In this document: in pieces, positions 50,067 to 62,700 of the stretch | Layout of the letters: each line of letters opens with the position of its first letter | Position numbering within the stretch: position 1 is the first letter of the stretch | Assembly (NCBI GenBank): GCA_039720395.1 | Contig: CM077826.1 | Span: 15,867,962 to 15,931,961 of the forward strand | Direction: 5' to 3' | Source: Liquidambar formosana | Taxonomy: Eukaryota > Streptophyta > Magnoliopsida > Saxifragales > Altingiaceae | DNA length: 64,000 nt | Position numbers and translations under genes: made by a program | The notes under the pieces: generated by a model | The model's database searches: none | What the model saw: only the letters and a program-made list of their open reading frames with translations | What the model was told of the DNA's origin: nothing

Positions 50067-51427
50067 AGAAGCCAGTAATACCTTGAATTAAGGATTTGTG
50101 TTAAGCTTTCCATACTTTGGCATTCAGAAATAATTCTATGAAAATTTACATTTATGTATATGCATATGAATATCCTTTGTCAAAAGGTCACGTCTAGTTG
50201 GTCAATTGGATGGAGAATTAAGTTAGTGAACTACTGGTCCCCCATCAAAGTGTCTGGCATATACTCTTTTCTGATTATAGACCTCCCCTAATCAAACTCG
50301 CATCATATGGGACAAAGAATAGAGCAGACAAAAAATTAGTTCTATTTTATTCATGGCATCACTGCACTTTCCCATCTAATCAATAAAAATGAGAATCTCA
50401 TTGAAAAGAAAGCATAGCTCAGCATTGAAAAAAATTAACATTCAATGAGACCCAAGAACAGCACATTCCAAGATATTGACATTCTCCCACTCCTTTTTAT
50501 TTTTATCTTGAATTTGGAACAAAAAAAGGTCCACCACACGAATACAGAGTATATACCTACTAAAAATGGAGAAGAATAGAAGTGCATAAACCGTCTCCGA
50601 GCAAGTCAGCAAATAAGCATTATCTATAGACAACTATCGCAGTTAAATAGCCCCTGTTTGGCCATCTCATGATGTTAATTCAAGAAAGTTCAGCAAAACT
50701 ATAAGCAACACCTTAACTTTGAAGACCAAAATCATAAAATAAATTCAGTATAAAACCTCAAAATGGTCAAGTTAGAGAAAGTTAGAGAAAGTTAAAAAAA
50801 TGGCACCAAGTCTTTGTGCTCTTCCCTGTAAGAAGAGATTTAAAAACTGCAAACAAAGGATTGACGAAACTGGGATGGCGGAACAAGATTCTTCATGGAC
50901 TTCCTACCAGTGTATCATTCAAATAACCAAAAAAAAAAAAAACACAGAAACAGTACCCTTGAGTTCTTAATTATAACAACGCTAAAAAGAGCGATCACAA
51001 CGATGTCCAAAAAGAGATTAGCAATGGGGAAAAGGCATTTGCACCTGGAGCCATTATCACCAAGTCCATGTAACCAAACTATTGTGGCCTGATGTCGCCC
51101 CTTGGGCCTCACCACATGTGTCCTTCCAAATTCAATCCTTCTAGCAGTTCTACTACCTGAAATTTAGTAGCAATTAAGTCACTAATCATAAACTATACAT
51201 GTTGAGACTTGAGATAAGAAAAACATAACTCGAACTTCTACCAAGACAAATTCAAAAAATAAAAAATAAAAAAAAATCACCGTTTCTTTATAACTGTTAC
51301 CAATCTACCATTGAAAGGGCTCCTATTACTAATAAAAATCTTCACTTCATGCAAAGTTAGAATGAAAAGAGACAGAAAGCAGGAAAAGAAACAAACCAGA
51401 ACCCATAGAAGGATTAGTATAGCTCAT
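46204..51427 (-). CDS. Acyl-protein thioesterase-like carboxylesterase (alpha/beta hydrolase), 9 exons
   Basis: Alpha/beta-hydrolase of the phospholipase/carboxylesterase family, related to human APT1/LYPLA1 and plant SOBER1-type proteins; probably hydrolyses acyl thioesters or small esters in the cytosol. Coding exons from the start: 51427-51397, 51156-51045, 49669-49633, 49485-49416, 49267-49163, 48750-48600, 48312-48230, 46494-46401, 46291-46204; every junction is GT-AG and phase-consistent, 256 residues. Motifs: ATIVWLHGLGDNGSSWSQLL (oxyanion region), IKWICPTAPTRPV, GFSMGAA (GxSxG nucleophile serine, exon 6), CDDVVPY (catalytic Asp, exon 8) and GHYTVPKEMDEV (catalytic His, exon 9). The catalytic triad is complete. 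The usual G before DDVVP is replaced (HGICDDVVP), probably neutral. The closest Arabidopsis relatives recalled are At5g20060 and At3g15650. There is no signal peptide. Confidence 0.94.
47534..47773. mobile_element. Tourist/PIF-Harbinger-like MITE, 234 bp
   Basis: The left end ggccatgtttgtttggttgg (47537) pairs with the right end ccaaccaaacaaacaaggcg (to 47770) with two mismatches, and further pairing of ggaatggaat blocks extends inward. The 3-bp duplication TAA flanks it at 47534-47536 and 47771-47773. It lies in the hydrolase intron between exons 7 and 8. Confidence 0.85.
50021..50065. repeat. poly(A) tract of about 45 bp
   Basis: A nearly pure A-run in the hydrolase intron between exons 2 and 3. 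No retroelement body or target duplication was recognised beside it. Confidence 0.9.
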
Positions 51428-52626
51428 CTTCTCCTTGTGAAAAACTGCACTATATAGCCCACCTATTGCATAGACTAAGAAGAGGTGTACTGCAATGAAG
51501 AAAAAGCCAAGTTGATAGTCTCTATTTATACCCAAATGGGTTGGGTGAAAATGGAATATAAGATGTATGAATATGCATCACTATGACACTATCTATTTGT
51601 GTAGTGTCTACAACAGCTAGCTACACAATGTGCCTGCAACCGCCTAGAAACTCAAAAAGAAAAGAGGCATCAAAGAAAAGGAGAGGTGAAGACAGGGACA
51701 AAAGTAGGAAATCTTTATGAGCCAGAGAGAATCTAAGCAGAAAGAGAGCACATTCATCCATTCCTGAGGCACCCAGCTAGGAAGGTATGGATTTTGCATA
51801 CATAGAGAGAATCTATGCTTGTAGGCAGTGGCCAAAATAAATAAAGCAAACCCAACAACACTCGAGAATATTTTTTGAAAACAAAAAAAGAATAACACAT
51901 TTTTGTAAAAGAAAAAAAATCTTTCTTTCAATCATTTGTTTATGAATTTCTGATGATTGATGGATACCCATTAACCACAAAGTAAAGTTTCAAGTGCCCA
52001 ATTTATCATTGAGATGAGAAAGAAACAAAAACCTGATTAAAATGAACATAATCAAGAATTTGAGGAGAGAATGAAAACAGGGGTTTTATTATTATATATG
52101 TGTATGTGTATATTTTTTTTGGGTAAGTGGTGTGTGTATATATATGTTATATTTTCTCATTTTGCTCACCAACCTGGATTACCTATGTGGAAGAGTCACA
52201 AGAAAAAGCAGGTAAACTTTTTCTCTGCTTCCTCTCTCTTGTTTTCTTGTTTGCCACTATATTTTTTGGTTGCTCAAGTCCCACCTCTGTAAGTTTTGTT
52301 TGTTTATACTCATGAGAGACACCATAAGCAGAGCATAAGTCCAAAACTGGACCCTTTTACTGTAAGATATTTATGTGACAAAAATGCCCTTACATTTCAA
52401 TGTGCGCATTTTTTATTTCCCCTTTTTCCTTATTCCATTTTTATTTTTTATGTTCATTTTTGGTCAATTTTTTTTTAATATAAAAATTCAGCTCCCTATT
52501 TTTCTGAATTTCTGGCCAAACTTCAACGGGAATTTTAATATACGGAGAATTTTAAATTCATGGGTAAATTCTCAATTTTTGTAAATTTACCGAATTATTT
52601 CCTAAGCACATTCTTTGAAAAAAACC

Positions 52627-52629
52627 ATG

Positions 52630-52663
<34 letters not shown>
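52627..52663. repeat. (GA)n microsatellite
   Basis: About 18 GA units in the intergenic region upstream of the hydrolase gene. Confidence 0.85.
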
Positions 52664-52665
<2 letters not shown>

Positions 52666-53794
52666 ATGCTTTATTTTAAGATTAGTGGGTGGCATGCATT
52701 AGAAACATATGAGATATAAGGCTTGGTGCAGTAATTTAAGTTTAACTAATCTTGAAGAATTAGAAGAGAGAAGAAAAAATTGTCGAAGATTGCTAGGAGG
52801 TCTTTTTTCTTTTATTTTCTCCTTTTCTAAATAAACATGCATGCGTCTTCATGTACTGCCATTTGTGACTGTCATTAATATAATTATAGGCGAATTTCGT
52901 TAAAGTCTTGGGACTAATCACTTAAACATCAATCCTACCAACGTCGAGGAGGATTTCGAAATGCAAACAATGCTTCCATTCACTGCTACAACCAATCATT
53001 ACATCACACAACTTTAATATATGATGATAACTATTAATTACTAGTGTATTAAAAGAACTCAATATTTTAGCCCGTTGACTACACACTACGAAAATTCCAT
53101 TGATGTAGCGCATTACAAATTTACAATTGGAGAAAGGCGGCATTGGATTTCTTTTCTAGGTCAACTTTAGGGTTTTAATTTTTCCCATCCTTTTGGGACA
53201 AAACTTTAAGGGTGATCAATCTTTTGTTTGTCAACTCCTTTCCTACCCCACACTCAATAGAAGAAGAATCAAACTTAAGTTTAAATTATGGGTTGATAAT
53301 ACATTTGTGGGCTTGTTTAAGGAAGACAACATATGCTGTTGGCACTATCTGGCTAATGGATATTTAAAAAAACATCAACTTGACACTCATTACTTGTTAA
53401 TAATGATTCAAATTAGAAAGTTTTCCATAAGATATCAATATGTAGTTGGAAAACTTTCAAGTCTTTAATGATTTGTTATCTTCTTGTTGTTCACCTTTTG
53501 TCCTATCCTCTTAAATTACTCTCTCTCTCTCTCTATATATATATTTATGTGTGTGTGTGTGTCTGTGCGCCATTGGGTAGAACTCCCCTCCCCCCACTCC
53601 TTTTTTTTTTTTTATAAAAAAAATCACATAATTTTAGTGAAAGTGCATATCAACTTTGGCCCCAAGATGATCATTTACAGTCTCTCTTTTTTATTTTGAT
53701 TTACAAAAGTCTATAATACTATGCTTGAAAACAAAAAAATGTGAGCACATTTCCGCCATTTTGAGGTGAGTAAATATATTTGGTTAAATGACAT

Positions 53795-53861
53795 CATGGG
53801 GCGGTGCGTGGGGAGCGGGGATTAGTCGGGTTTTGACAGTTCAGACACCTCGTTGCTTGAA

Positions 53862-53905
<44 letters not shown>
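53795..53905 (+). mobile_element. possible 5'-truncated SINE tail plus (TA)n
   Basis: ggagcggggattagtcgggt, followed by gacagttcagacacctcgtt and a poly(A) run, resembles the 3' end of a plant SINE family that ends ggattagtcggg...acacc...A(n). A (TA)n tract of about 36 bp follows directly. The call rests on remembered similarity. Confidence 0.4.
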
Positions 53906-53906
<1 letters not shown>

Positions 53907-56900
53907 GTTAGTGCAATTTAGTGTTTGTATCTGTCCCTTCAACAAGAGAAGTCATGAAGACTATTTTTGACACAAGAAGAAAGAAGAAGAAGGGGGTCCT
54001 GTCTAGTAGCTTGATTATGAAGGCATTTTGGCCAATTTCATTGGAAAGATGGCATTGAACATTGAATAAGGGTGTCAATATTTTTGTCTGAACAAGATGT
54101 TCAAATATTAACCCCAAATGAAAAAAAAGGGTTAAAACGTAATTATAACAAGAAGAATGGATAGCGTACTTAGAAAAGGACTGATATATGAAATGTAAAA
54201 TGTTTTTGTTTGTACTTTGTAGAGCACTAGAGCATTTTCTATCTAATATTTAGAATGATGACCAAGGACCTTTTTGGAAAAAACTGGTCAGATTGTCTTC
54301 TTGACTTATGCAGAGTGGAAGTGAATAAGGTAACTTCAGGAAAATATAAAAGCTCAAAAAAATTTGTCATGTTGTATAATAAGGGTATATTTGTCCTTTC
54401 GACTCAATGATTCCTTGAGCATTTTTGGACAGGAGAAATCATAAGGGAAGGACATGTGATTCCTTTGCCTTGTCAGTTCTTGTTTAACTGAGAAAACAAA
54501 GAATTTTTTTTAAAAAAATTTCTTTAAGAAAAATAGTTTCTATATTGAAAACAAAACAATACTCTTAAAAATATTTTTATTTTACTCCTTGAAAAAATGC
54601 TATTGGTCGATCTAACCCTAGATTATGTTAATTTTTTTTTCTTTTTTTCTTCGAACCAAAAAAATGATTTTGTTTATAGTTCTTTAAAAAATAAATAAAT
54701 AAATACGAAGCTGTGGTATAGGTCGAATAACCCACCAACTTTATAAAATGTTTGCATGTGAGTCTCCTATTTATTACTAAAATATAAAAAAATAAAAATA
54801 GTAAATAATGAAAACAGTTCCGTTATCGTGTCCAAACACCCATCACCCATGCCTAATTGGCTAATTGCCTATCCAAGTATTGTTGTTGTATCATTTGAAA
54901 AATTGGTGCACTTAGATGTGTTTTTCATACTAGCCAAAAAAAAAAATTTTAATTTTTTTTATTAGCTGGTTTTTAGGTGGAAATGAGGTTTCAAGCGTTC
55001 AATATCACAATGCAAGAGGACAAAACATGAAACCATTCGTGTTCCTTAATTTCTTCTTTCTATCTAGAATCAATTTTACTTCTTATTTCCCAAGATATTT
55101 ATCAATCTTTTTCCATTTCCCTTTCCAATGATCACAATGGAATCAAAATCAAAATCAAGATAAAAATCAAAATCAATACCATTCCTTTTCTTAGCAATAG
55201 TGACATTGAACTCTAATGAGTTTCTTGAAAGAAGGATCTCTTTGGAGATTGTAGAGAGAGAGAATAATGGGGAATGATGGATTTGATGTGATGAGGGTGT
55301 TAGTATGATGCCAAAAATTGAAAAAAAAAAATTATCTCGGATTTTATAGAAAAATCTTAATCGATCGGACATTCCCTACGAATTTTGCAAAAAAAAAAGG
55401 CGATACATCTTGAAGGAATAATGGTGAATGTATGTCGAAATCCTTCTCCATGCATTTATCTCTCCACATTATTCCATTGGAATAGAAAGCAAGTGTTGTT
55501 CCTTTCTCATTATTGGTAAAGATTGTGACGGGTGCTTCCGAATCAATTCCATTTTGATTTTCATCACATTTTCCATTTTGATTCTGAAAACATTGTTCAA
55601 CATGCAATTGATTGTTTAGTGGCCCTTTCGAAAAAGCCATAAACAAAAAGAATTATCAAAACAAGTCGGGTTTGCTTGCAAAGGCGCTTATGCGAAGAAT
55701 CTATATATATATAATTTCAAACCGTGATATGCAAACTATCCGCAAATCCGTGCATCTGATTAGCCATAATTTTTACAATCTGCATTACCCTCGTGGGTAA
55801 TGCATTTTAATTATCACATTTGTTGGCATTTTTTTATAACCTAGATGCATTTTAATCCATGTAGCCTTATGTTTTTTTAAGCCAAATTCTGGTTAATACT
55901 CAATAGTCACCTTCAATCTTTGTATTTACTCGGATGGATTTTTCTCATAATTACTGCATCTGATTAGCAGTAATTCTTTACAATCTTTGTCTTTATAAAT
56001 AATTCTTGAATTTTTTTATTTTTTTATTTGGTTGGGGGTGGGGGGGCCCAACTTCTGTTGGGCAAAATTTAACGGAATGTGGGAACAAAATCTTGGGTTT
56101 GGATCTAAAGCTTTCTTCACTTGAGCTGTCAAAAGAGTGATTTAATTCCTTATGACTGTTTCAATAATTGCACACATTAATTGCTAAATAGTCCCATAAT
56201 AATCAAATAAGATAAGAGGCCAAATGCGAGACGTCACTCAAGAAGTCTTGACTCTTGATTATGACAGTGATTTACTTGAGGGATGTCCCACATTTGGCGT
56301 CTTACTGCTCTTTACAAAATTTACATTCCCCCCCTTTTTTCCCCCTTGTAAATAAGATTCTCAACCACCTTCATTTGGATTTTGCAGAAAGGTTCAATAG
56401 GCATCATCTTATTTTACTAGCAAATCTCATCATTTTCCCCCAATTAGAATATTCTATGTAACATGGTAAGTTATATTATACGGTCTTTCCTAAATCATAT
56501 GTCAAAAAAATATGACAATTTAAAATCATACCAGACTATAAGTCAAGACAACTAACAGTCGAGGCAATACGGTAAATTATGGTTCGATCAAATTGAATAT
56601 GAAGATAACATGCTAATTTAATATCCTACTAGACTATACATCGAGACAATCACATTTTTACACATTAATCGCCGAAAAAGTCTTTACCAAGAATATTGTA
56701 GATATCGAAACATTCTAAGAACTATCTTTAAGAAAAAATAAAAAATAGAAAAGAAAGGAAGAAAGAGAGGAGCCCATGCCCAAGCAAGAAGCAGAGTATT
56801 TATGCCAACCTTTTGGTTGGATTTTTTTTTATAAATACTTATGATAAGTAGAGTAAGTCTTTTTTTTTTTTTTTTTTTTGGTTGCTGTTGCCTTTTTCTA

Positions 56901-57509
56901 TAAGATAGAAGCATGTTTGATATTTCTATTTTGTTTTTGTTTTTGATTTTTTTGATTTATTTAAACTCTCCAATAGACTAGTAGAAGAAATAAGGATTAA
57001 CTTTGCTTTTTTTTTTATAAAAAAAAATTGTCATCCACAATTTTATTTCACTTAACTTTATTAAAATCACAAATTTCTAATTCCAGCAAGAAGAACGGGC
57101 ATGTTAAATAACATATTGCTTGAGTTTGTTTTATTATTATTTTTTTTTTTTGTATTTGTATGCAAAAATTCGGTGAATGGCACCAAAAACTCTCTCCCGA
57201 AGGATCACTAGAAGGCCAAGGAAAAGTGTAGCATAGCCCTCTTGGGAGAATATATAACATGAAAAGCTCGAGCTCTCTTTATCGAGCCTGTCATCATAAA
57301 AATAAGTCAGCCTTTTGAAGCAACTTTTTTTTTTTTTTCTTTCCCTTTCCATTTTTTTAAAACAAAATGAGTACATTTGGAGTGCTGACCAAACAATGCC
57401 TAGGGAAACAAAAGAAAAATAAACGATGGGGCAATTGCAATGCCCTATATGAGACCCATCTAGCAATGGCTAGTTCTTCTTCAAAGCTCTTCTTTTTTTT
57501 TTTTCCCCT

Positions 57510-57850
57510 TCTTTTTTTCCTTTTTTTTTTTTTGGGCGAAGGAAATCCAAAAATGACTATAGCCTAGGGGTACATCCACCCACTTGTTTAGCAAGTGGAA
57601 ATTAAAGAAATTAAAAAGAAGTATCCATGTCCTTCCTTTAGCAAGAAAATCTGCAGATTGATTCCCTTGTCGATAAGCATGTTAAATCTTCCAGGTCCAC
57701 AGCGTGCAAAGCAGGGATATGCAGTCTCCAATGAGCACACCATCGGAATGGTACTAGCCTACTAGGGGCAAGTGCTTTTAATAAGGTCAATGGTGGCTTA
57801 GAATCTTGCCTATAGAATTATTACAAATGAAGAATTGATATTGGGGTTAG
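57510..57850 (-). pseudogene. LINE 3' end with RNase H-like domain remnant
   Basis: On the minus strand around 57690-57600 one frame reads HAYRQGNQSADFLAKGRTW, matching the H-x-Y-R-x-x-N-x-x-A-D-x-L-A motif of the RNase H domain in plant non-LTR elements. Upstream, frames broken by stops keep traces of the preceding helix (DSKPPLTLL-like and SDGVLIGDC). A poly(T) run at about 57519-57534 marks the poly(A) tail on the minus strand. This is a degenerate fragment without intact coding. Confidence 0.7.
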
Positions 57851-58064
57851 GGATATAGGTAAATTCTAGGGATCTTCAAAATAAAATTTAAAAATGAAAA
57901 AAGAACATAAATGTCACAATGAACCCCTTCATCCAGTGGACTGCCTCGCCCAATTACAAATGAAACCTCGTATATTGAGCCTTGGCCCATCCAGTAGGAC
58001 CCGTTCAGCATTTGCCAACCAACTTTAGCCATGCTTACCCAGTGCTCACCCCCCTAACTCATTC

Positions 58065-58155
58065 TTCTTTTCTTTTTCTTTTTTTTTTCTTTTTTTTTTT
58101 GAAGTAAAAAGTATTATTAACAAAAAGGTGCAAAGAGCACCAGTACAAAAGGAGA
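58065..58155 (-). mobile_element. probable LINE 3' terminal fragment
   Basis: A poly(T) run followed by gaagtaaaaagtattattaa and caaaaaggtgcaaagagcac resembles the 3' terminus of the LINE at 3919, which has gatgaagtaaaatatattat then aacaaaagcgcaaaagcgca. Only about 80 bp can be recognised. Confidence 0.5.
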
Positions 58156-59081
58156 GCCAACAACCCCCTTGTCATTTTGGTCTGGTTATCAGTCATCACC
58201 TTCAATTCAATGACTATCCTAGCTTCACCAAAGGAACTGCCTGTTAACTTTGGTCTAATTTATCACAAAGAGTGAGAAGGGAGCCAAACTGTTTGCACGG
58301 TATACATGGGACAAGCAGAAGAAACAGCTTCGACGTGGGTGGGGGTTCTATCAGCAAAGTTAAGATGCACAGCATAACTCTCCAATCAAAAAGTTGAGTC
58401 TGGACTTTCCCAATCATGTAATTTTAGTAACTCGTCTGTTCATCTAAAGTGCAAAAGAGGAAGCCCTAGGTACTTACCTAATAACTAATAAGTCAGATTT
58501 TGAGTACTTGTGTCCTATTTCAAGTCCAGTTATGCTGCTTGCAGACCAACCTTCCAGATCAGAGGGTCAGCTGTTAAGACACCTTTTACAATAACTCCTT
58601 TTGCCAAGTTTTGAATAGGGCAATGAGTGCTTTTAATTTTTTAATCATGAATTCTCACCATATGATCTCTCGTCGTTATTTTTGGCATCCTCTTGATAAG
58701 ACAACAATTGAACAAGTGTGGCACAACTAGGAGCAACAAAGAATATAAATCATGATAAACCTTGGAGGAGTTCCTTTAAAAAATTTAATATATTTGATCA
58801 TGAAGGTTTTAAGGAAGAATCAAAATGTAGCATCAATTATTTGGCATGCATTGAAGAAAACTAACAAAATCCATAGTTCCAATAGATGACCAGCTGATGT
58901 CTAAGAAGCCACAAAAAGGAGATACTGACTCAAATGTTGCCAAAGCAACAGCCATGAGAACTAGGATCAATCAAAGACAAACTAAACACAAAGCTTTTGA
59001 ATTTTGAAGCTGCAGAGTATACTAGAAACAGTCTCATCATCTCACCAGATTTTATTCCGGCAGGAAAGTTGCAAGCTGCAA

Positions 59082-60313
59082 TCAGTGATGATCGTCATCA
59101 CCATGGCCATCAGGAGGTCCTCCAGGGCCCACCACTTCCAGCTGTGAAACAACAATGAAACCATTAGGAAAGTTCTGACAAGTACTGAAACCAACTGGGC
59201 ATTTGTGCTGTACGATGTAAACAGAGAGCCTTGTGATGCAACTTCCCCTGTCTGTCCATCTAATAGCATATCCGAAGGATTATTGTCTTTACAGCTATAC
59301 TCTTAGGGTCCCCCAAACTGGAGTACATGAGTGTAAAAAATGGAGCAATATGACCCAATCCTATGTCATGAAGGTCCATTTATGTCAAATCTGAACCCTC
59401 AAAATTGGATTTGAATGAGATTTTAATCAAACACATGGTATCAGATATCAGCTATCATATTCATTATCTTAATGAGTCGTTCCCCCCCAAAAAAAAAAAA
59501 ACCTTTAAAAGGGCTATATAGTAACCCACCCTTGGGTAGCCCAGTTGGTAAGGATGAATTTGTGATTGTGTGGTTAGGCGCATAGTCACAGGTTTGATTC
59601 CTCACTAGGACAACCCAAGATTTAAGTGGGGGCCATGGTGGTGGGTTGCTGCACTAGTCTCGCCAGGGGTTTAGGTTCCATGGGTGGGTCCAAAGGGCCA
59701 TGCCTGTGGGGTGGTTCCACCGTTTTCAAAAAAAAAAAAAGGCTATATAGCAGCAAAAACTTCTGGAATTAGACTCAGATTCAACTTAATGCAATTCATG
59801 TCATAAATCCTTGCTTGAATTTGTATCAAGTACTTTACATATGGAGTGGCCTGGATAATAAAATCCAAATTGGATCAAGATTTTAAATCCAGACATAAAT
59901 CTGTATGGATGCAGATTCACCTCCAAATGCTTCAGATCAGGCCCTAGTAATAGGTGAGCACTTCAAGTGTGATGCTCCACTTACCTTGAAGTATTGTGAG
60001 CACACCGGGCATTCATATGGCTTTCCCTTCTCCAGCCAAAACCAGACAACATCATGCTCATCCTCTGCAAATAAAAATTAGAAAATCACATCAGAGGAAT
60101 TTTTTTGATTTAATGAAATTCAGCAAACTGATTTTCATGTAAATCAGCAAGAAAGCGTACGACCCCGCCCCCCCTAAAAAAAAAAAAAAGGAACAAAAGA
60201 AAATAAAGAAAAAATAATTAAAATGAAAATTATAAGAGGGACTTACCGCCTTCTCCTCCAGGACATCCAACTATTCTTTTGTCATAGACAGACTTAACAA
60301 TAGCAGGTGCTTC
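59082..60313 (-). CDS. COX5B: Cytochrome c oxidase subunit 5b, C-terminal exons (partial)
   Basis: Nuclear-encoded zinc-binding subunit of mitochondrial complex IV. Three exons are visible: 60313-60247 (EAPAIVKSVYDKRIVGCPGG), 60064-59985 (EDEHDVVWFWLEKGK then PYECPVCSQYFK) and 59141-59082 (LEVVGPGGPPDGHGDDDHH and stop). They splice in phase and give 68 residues, the conserved C-terminal half of the roughly 175-residue plant protein. The zinc site shows CPVC. The upstream site is GCPGG, where animal Vb proteins have a second Cys, as is usual in plants as far as I recall. The exons for the targeting presequence and the MPIATGHE-type segment were not found between 60314 and 64000, so they probably lie beyond the window and the upstream intron exceeds 3.6 kb. 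The His/Asp-rich C-terminus is typical of plant COX5b. Confidence 0.93.
59512..59750 (+). mobile_element. intact tRNA-derived SINE with 10-bp target duplication
   Basis: The 219-bp body (59522-59740) begins with a tRNA-like head (gggtagcccagttggtaagg, box A), has a box B-like ggtttgattcctc near 59600, and ends in a 13-base poly(A) run. The exact duplication ggctatatag flanks it at 59512-59521 and 59741-59750. It is a relative of the copy at 10540-10722. It sits in the COX5b intron between the last two exons. Confidence 0.9.
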
Positions 60314-62700
60314 CTACGCAGGTAAAACAAGGAAACAGTACATAGATGAAACAACGATTCCAAAATCACTTTAGGCCCAGCATACTAAATAAAAATAAAT
60401 CATTGCCCATCAAGCATCATATAGAAACATACTATATGAGAGGCATAATATAGATAACATTTGATAAAGGAGGCATAATGTGGATAACATGAGGTTACTA
60501 TACATATAAACAGATTTCATATTGATTATTGTTCCTTCTCATTTGTTGTACTGAGTAGCTAAAAGATACCCACTAAAAAATTCATATTTAGTCCAATCTA
60601 AGTGAATATAATCATGCTTGTGTATCGACTTTGCAGTGTTACTGAAAATAAGATAGAAGGGACAATAAGAAGGCAGAGGAGCAAACGTGGATAAACTCCC
60701 CCAAGACTTAGTGCAAAAGAGACTATAAGAAGCTTTTGGAAAAGTGAAGGAATAAAGGAAGTTTGACAGAAGCGGTGAACTCATTTGAAGGCATACGATT
60801 ATCTTAATTGCAAGTTACTAAAGAGGAAGATAAAAATAAAATAAAATTAAAAATGATGCATAGCATGCTCACAAGAAAAGGACTAGAGTAGAGAGGGAAA
60901 ACAAAAAACAAAACAAAAAAAAAGGGGGGGGGGGGGTGGTGTTGAGAAGATAGGTATAACAGAAAGAACCCAATTTGGATAGGATTCAAATTTAAAAAAT
61001 GATGAGACTGCAATTAGGGGACACTACTAGTAACACGAGTAAGCAAACTAAATTTTCAATTCATTCAACACTATCCAGAGGACAACATATTACATGCTTT
61101 TATATAGTAGGTTGTTTCTTTGGGAAGAAACTACTAGCTTCCTACATAAGCACCTAAGTAGCTTCTTAGAGAAACAACTAGATGGCTAATTATAATGTGT
61201 AGCCATGTGGGTTTAAAATGTGCGTATACTATATTTATTGATGTGATTAAGAAACAAAGTATGATGAAGTAGCAGCTTGGGTAAGAACAATTAGAGGACA
61301 CAAGTACATGTTTAATCATAAAAGCATTGGCGTTAAGCTCTTATCATTCAGCAATGTTTATGAATAAGTTTAAAGTGACCATATTCAGAATAGGATTATA
61401 TGGTTTATGTTGTTAACTAACAATTTAGTTTTAGTAGACAACATTAGGGTAGGGATTTAACAAGCTAAGGAGGGATGCTTCAAAATTTAAGGGCTGTAAG
61501 ATAAGTAGGACAAAGACCGAATGTACAAACTATCAATTTAACAAAACCAATAATAGAATTGAGGTAATAGTGTCACAAGGAGATACCCAAAAGCAAATGA
61601 TTATCTATCTTGGATCAATCATCCAAAAGATTAAAGAGTAAATTGCCCATGAACTGAGGCAGAATAGATTTAGTACAAAAGTGCTTCTAAATTGCTGTGT
61701 GATTGTTAAGTATGGAAGTATCTCTCTCTCTCTCAGAGACACACAGAAAAATGCATGCAACCCAATGCACAAAACCCACAACATACAGGCCCAACAAGCA
61801 ATTATGCAAAGAAACATTAACAACTTGTTCCTGTATATAAAGGAAACTACGGTAACATCATTGAGAAGCATTAAAATATGGGTCGTAGAAGACTTTTAGA
61901 CAATTGAAGAATGGAAAAAATATTGATAGAAGAATAAATAATATATATATAAATTCAATAACGGGAAATATGGTGCTCCACAGTGTGAATCTGGAGACAA
62001 AAAACCATGCAGCTGACACCAAAACAGCAGTGGCAAGATTAAGAAAACTACAACAATGACAGTCGTTAAATGTTCACACCGGATGAATCACATGCATCAA
62101 TCAATGGCATCTCTTTACACATAACAATAAGAACTACAACCTAGGATTAGCTCTAAAATGTGACTAACAGGGTTGGCATATATCAAATGACCAGTCTCCC
62201 CAAGGCCAAACAACACTATTAGAAGAATCATCCAGAAAAAAAACAACTAGAACCACGTCACAGAAACCTTCAGATCCTCCTAAGATAGATTTGAAGAACA
62301 TTTTCATGGAAGAATTTGATTTAATTGACACTTTTAGACAAAGATCTTTCCTCTTCTTCATCCCCTTCCCTCCAAACAAAAAAAAAAAAAAAGCCCTCTT
62401 TTTTCTTTGAGATCACTAAGCATGGGATACACAATAACAAGTGTGAGAAGCATGCATTACAGATAACCAGACAACCCTTTAGCATGGATGAACTAAAGCA
62501 ATATCAATAACCTAAAACACAAAAAGTGAGCACAATCACTCACATGATCATCATTCAAGGAACTCAATTTTTCACAAACGATAGCACCAAACCTCTTGGT
62601 CTTTCTCTGCAGTTTTATGTACTGAAAACAAGTGCAAAAAATATGTACACTAGCACTGAACCTAAAATGCATTGTGGGATATCTGAAAAGTAACATCCTT
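60314..62700. other. probable COX5b intron sequence
   Basis: No coding exon was recognised. Reading frames of 60-90 codons on both strands are interrupted and AT-rich. A 13-base G-run lies at about 60924-60936 and a short (CT)n tract at about 61721-61735. Confidence 0.45.

Larger units (their letters stand above)
51428..59081. other. 7.6-kb intergenic region upstream of the hydrolase and downstream of COX5b
   Basis: The region is AT-rich with (TA)n, (GA)n and (CT)n tracts, LINE/SINE fragments (annotated separately) and many homopolymers. The hydrolase promoter should lie just above 51427. Open frames of 60-110 codons are present on both strands, but none shows a recognisable domain, splice context or sustained coding character. 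Confidence 0.55.

Noticed and set aside
55060..55650. Loosely inverted ggaatcaaaatc/gattttgattcc strings hinting at a DNA transposon
   Set aside because: Pairing is short and interrupted, with no defined ends or duplication.
59522..59640. tRNA gene candidate (box A and box B present)
   Set aside because: Cloverleaf stems and anticodon arm are not formed; the poly(A) tail and target duplication show a SINE.
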